From NCBI GenBank assembly GCA_026400325.1, contig JAPLPF010000209.1:12577-54406 (forward strand): DNA of 41,830 nt, read 5' to 3'. The position numbers and the translations under genes were made by a program. Source of the DNA: Rhodobacterales bacterium (lineage in GTDB: Bacteria; Pseudomonadota; Alphaproteobacteria; Rhodobacterales; Rhodobacteraceae). The notes below the pieces were generated by a model. That model worked only from the letters and a program-made list of their open reading frames with translations. It had not been told where the DNA came from and searched no databases. Of the stretch, positions 39,604 through 41,830 are shown piece by piece; position 1 is the stretch's first letter; each line of letters opens with the position of its first letter.

Positions 39604-41830
39604 ATGAAACCTACTTTCGCACTTGACCTGACGCGCGATGCCATTGCGCTTCTTCACCGGACCCCGAAGGGCTGGATGTCCATCGGCGAGGTTGCGTTCG
39701 ACGCTTCCGACATGGCCGAGGCGCTGGATTACCTGCGCAAGACCGCCCTCGGGCTGTCGCCGTTGGGCATGACCTGCAAGATCATCCTTCCCGCCAGCCA
39801 GATCCTTTATACCGAGGTTGAAGCCCCGGGCCCAAGCCGCAACGACAAGCGCCGCCAGATCGCCGAGGCGCTGGAGGGACGCACGCCCTATCCGGTCGAG
39901 GACCTTGTCTTTGACTGGTCCGGCAAGGGGGCGACCGTCAAGGTCGCCGTCATTGCCCGCGAAACACTGGCCGAGGCCGAAGATTTTGCCGTGGCGCACC
40001 GGCTTAATCCGGTGTCCTTCGTCGCAATCCCGGAACACGGCGCCTTCGTCGGCGAGCCCTGGTTCGGCCCGACGGTCGCTGCCGATACGCTGCTGGCCCC
40101 GGGCGAAGCCGTCGACCGCGACCGAGAGCCGGTCACAATCCTGCTGCGCGACCTTCCACAGCCCGAGCTGGCAGCGGATCCCGTTTCCGTGCCGGCATCC
40201 ACTCCGGACTCCCCCCCCGCAGCCATGGACGTTGCCGCTCCGCCCGGCGCGGTCGCGGATGAGGACGCACCCCTTCCAGGCCTGGAAGAGGCGCTGAATG
40301 CGCCCCTGGCCGGTGAGGTGACGCCTGCCGCACAAGACGCCGCGCACCTCGGCCCCCTGCCTGAAGCGCGGTCTGAAGGCCTGCCTGATACCGCAACCGA
40401 CCCACAAAGTGACGACCCCATTTTGCCAGAGAGCGCCGGGCTTGCCGAAGCGGTACAGGTCTTGCCGCCGGCCGGGCCGTTGCCTTTCGCTGCCGATGCC
40501 TCGCCCGCCGCCGTCGAACCGCACGTCGAAGAAGCCCCCTTCGCGCATGTGACCGATACGACTGCCTTTCCAGATGACGACGACATGGCTCGCCCAAACG
40601 GTGGGCCGCAGGCGATTGTGCCACCGCTTGACGACGATATTCCACCTGCGCCGCCATCGGCCGCGCTTGCGGCCTTTGCCAGCCGTCGGTCGGCCACCGG
40701 GTCTGCCCCAGGGCCAGCGGCTGGCGCAAGCCAGTCCAGCACCGGGGCTGCATCCACCGACCTTGCACGGTCACGCCTTGCAGGTCCACCGGTTCCGCGC
40801 CCCGTTGTACCGCCAAAAAGCGGCAGTGCAGGACTGGTCACCGCACCGTCGATCCCCGGCACGCGCCCGAAGTCCAGGGTCAAGCCCGGCGCCGGTGACC
40901 TTGCCGCGTCGACCGCCACTGGCCCGTCGGCCATGAAGTCGCCCGCACGTCCGGGTGGGACCTTCGGCACGGCTGCGCCCCCCCGGAACCGCTCTGGCGT
41001 GGTCTTCATGGTGCTGGTGGCGCTTTTGCTGCTGTTTCTTGCCCTGATCGCAGGCTGGTCATCGTTCTTCCTGTCCCGCAACGGCCAGACCGAGGTCGAG
41101 ACCGGAGCCCTGCAAGCCGACGACCCGGACGTGCCGGCCATAGATGACGAAAAGCTCGCCGACCTGCAGGACCCGGACGGGATGACCGACCCTCTGCCCG
41201 AAGCAGAATCGGCCCTGACGGGGGATGCTGCGGCTTTGGCGACGGAAACCCTGCCGGTGAACATCGGTGGGGATGAGGCCCTGGCCGAAAGCGCGGTTGC
41301 AGGTGGGATCACGGAAGAAGCGGTTGCACCGACGGATGAACTTGTCGGGGCAGAGGCGCTTGTCGGCACCGAGACTCTGGCCACCAACGATGCCCTGCCG
41401 ACGGCCGAGCCCTTGCCAACTGACGCGGAACCCGGGGAGGCAGCGACGCCAGGGGCCGATGCGGTCGCGCCGCCCGAGACCGAACCCGCACCGGCAACCG
41501 CAGTCACGACCGAGCTTGCCGCCGCTCAGGCCCCGGTCGAGGATCAGGACGAGATCTTTCTGTCCGCGATGGACGCCCCCCCCCCGGCACTTGATGCGCT
41601 GGCACTTCCGGTGCCTGAAACGGTCGCGGATGCCGCGCCCGACGCGCCGATGCCCCCACCGGCATTTGGCACCGTCTATCAGTTCGATGCGAACGGCCTT
41701 CTGAAACCCACGCCCGAGGGTATTCTCAGCCCCGCGGGTGTGATGCTGATCGCGGGCAAGCCGCCACGCCTGCCACCATCGCGCAGCGACGTGGCATCGG
41801 CGGCTGCCCTTGCTGCCGCCCCTGCTGCCG
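39604..41830 (+). CDS. Very large acidic single-pass membrane protein, 3' end outside window
   Basis: The open frame runs from ATG 39604 to the window edge (742 codons) without a stop. Residues ~1-175 form a globular N-terminal domain (MKPTFALDLTRDAIALLHR, PASQILYTEVEAPGPSRNDKRR, ALEGRTPYPVEDLVFDWSGKG) that recalls the actin-like part of GspL/PilM proteins. Then come ~290 residues of Pro/Ala/Asp/Glu-rich, low-complexity sequence, one membrane segment at about 466-487 (VVFMVLVALLLLFLALIAGW), and another acidic repeat-like region. Proteins of this look are common in Rhodobacteraceae and are sometimes wrongly called translation initiation factor 2; no G-domain is present. The function is unknown. 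Confidence 0.82.
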   Translation, partial: MKPTFALDLTRDAIALLHRTPKGWMSIGEVAFDASDMAEALDYLRKTALGLSPLGMTCKIILPASQILYTEVEAPGPSRNDKRRQIAEALEGRTPYPVEDLVFDWSGKGATVKVAVIARETLAEAEDFAVAHRLNPVSFVAIPEHGAFVGEPWFGPTVAADTLLAPGEAVDRDREPVTILLRDLPQPELAADPVSVPASTPDSPPAAMDVAAPPGAVADEDAPLPGLEEALNAPLAGEVTPAAQDAAHLGPLPEARSEGLPDTATDPQSDDPILPESAGLAEAVQVLPPAGPLPFAADASPAAVEPHVEEAPFAHVTDTTAFPDDDDMARPNGGPQAIVPPLDDDIPPAPPSAALAAFASRRSATGSAPGPAAGASQSSTGAASTDLARSRLAGPPVPRPVVPPKSGSAGLVTAPSIPGTRPKSRVKPGAGDLAASTATGPSAMKSPARPGGTFGTAAPPRNRSGVVFMVLVALLLLFLALIAGWSSFFLSRNGQTEVETGALQADDPDVPAIDDEKLADLQDPDGMTDPLPEAESALTGDAAALATETLPVNIGGDEALAESAVAGGITEEAVAPTDELVGAEALVGTETLATNDALPTAEPLPTDAEPGEAATPGADAVAPPETEPAPATAVTTELAAAQAPVEDQDEIFLSAMDAPPPALDALALPVPETVADAAPDAPMPPPAFGTVYQFDANGLLKPTPEGILSPAGVMLIAGKPPRLPPSRSDVASAAALAAAPAA

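Noticed and set aside
39888-41507. 539-codon minus-strand frame rich in Ser, Ala and Gly
   Set aside because: It is antisense to the low-complexity acidic region of the large plus-strand gene and has no recognisable domain; base composition alone explains it.
1-41830. Prophage, integrative element, insertion sequence or CRISPR array
   Set aside because: No integrase, transposase, Cas gene, regular spaced repeats or attachment-site duplication with a recombinase was found; the tRNA-Glu repeat alone is not enough.

Overview
The window is about 41.8 kb of GC-rich chromosomal DNA from an alphaproteobacterium, most likely a member of Rhodobacteraceae (Rhodobacter, Gemmobacter or Tabrizicola type). 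Grounds for this placement: a short ProS without an editing domain next to lolC/lolD, a hisB-H-A-F-E cluster, rlmB beside a tRNA, an H-NOX/HNOBA-GGDEF pair, DUF4153 and DUF2147 proteins, and a long membrane protein of a type often mislabelled 'translation initiation factor 2' in this family. It looks like ordinary chromosome: no phage, transposase, integrase or CRISPR array is visible. The only module typical of mobile DNA is a small YefM/YoeB toxin-antitoxin pair.

Layout. 1-2.9 kb: 3' end of recJ, then two identical tRNA-Glu(UUC) genes about 2 kb apart, each with its own promoter, enclosing an MltB-like lytic transglycosylase and a convergent unknown gene. 2.9-7.1 kb: a four-gene ABC importer operon (YnjB-like binding protein, two permeases, ATPase). 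7.1-10.5 kb, minus strand: a diguanylate cyclase with an HNOBA domain, its H-NOX partner (which lacks the heme-ligand His), and a DUF4153 membrane protein. 10.6-18.3 kb: GNAT, lipoprotein cytochrome c, lolD-lolC, another GNAT-like protein, ThuA-like protein, aldo/keto reductase, DUF998 protein and proS. 18.5-24.4 kb: tRNA-Gly, then hisB, hisH, hisA, hisF and hisE on the plus strand, with minus-strand genes (Ada zinc-domain protein, EamA exporter, DUF2147 protein, membrane protein) lying between them and overlapping the ends of his genes.

24.6-29.9 kb: CPBP protease, CoA-binding protein behind an intrinsic terminator, rlmB, a GUA-anticodon tRNA with a very unusual core, a structured intergenic region, a Tat-exported alkaline-phosphatase-fold protein coupled to a membrane protein, and a cupin. 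29.9-36.6 kb: an inverted pair of REP-like palindromes, a DDAH-type amidinohydrolase coupled to a putative glycosyltransferase, LysR/SRPBCC and LysE/Lrp divergent or neighbouring regulator-target pairs, YefM/YoeB, and metY. 36.7-41.8 kb: a two-gene operon of unknown membrane-anchored proteins, a SIMPL-domain protein, and the start of a very large acidic, Ala/Pro-rich single-pass membrane protein that runs off the end.

Main points for a second look: the H-NOX protein with Pro at the heme-His position beside an intact cyclase; the GUA tRNA with non-canonical positions 8, 14, 21, 38 and 48; the terminator placed directly in front of the CoA-binding gene; the 3 x 15-bp in-frame repeat in the ABC ATPase; and two genes (SRPBCC and CPBP) whose best ribosome-binding site and ATG are out of frame with the body by one base.
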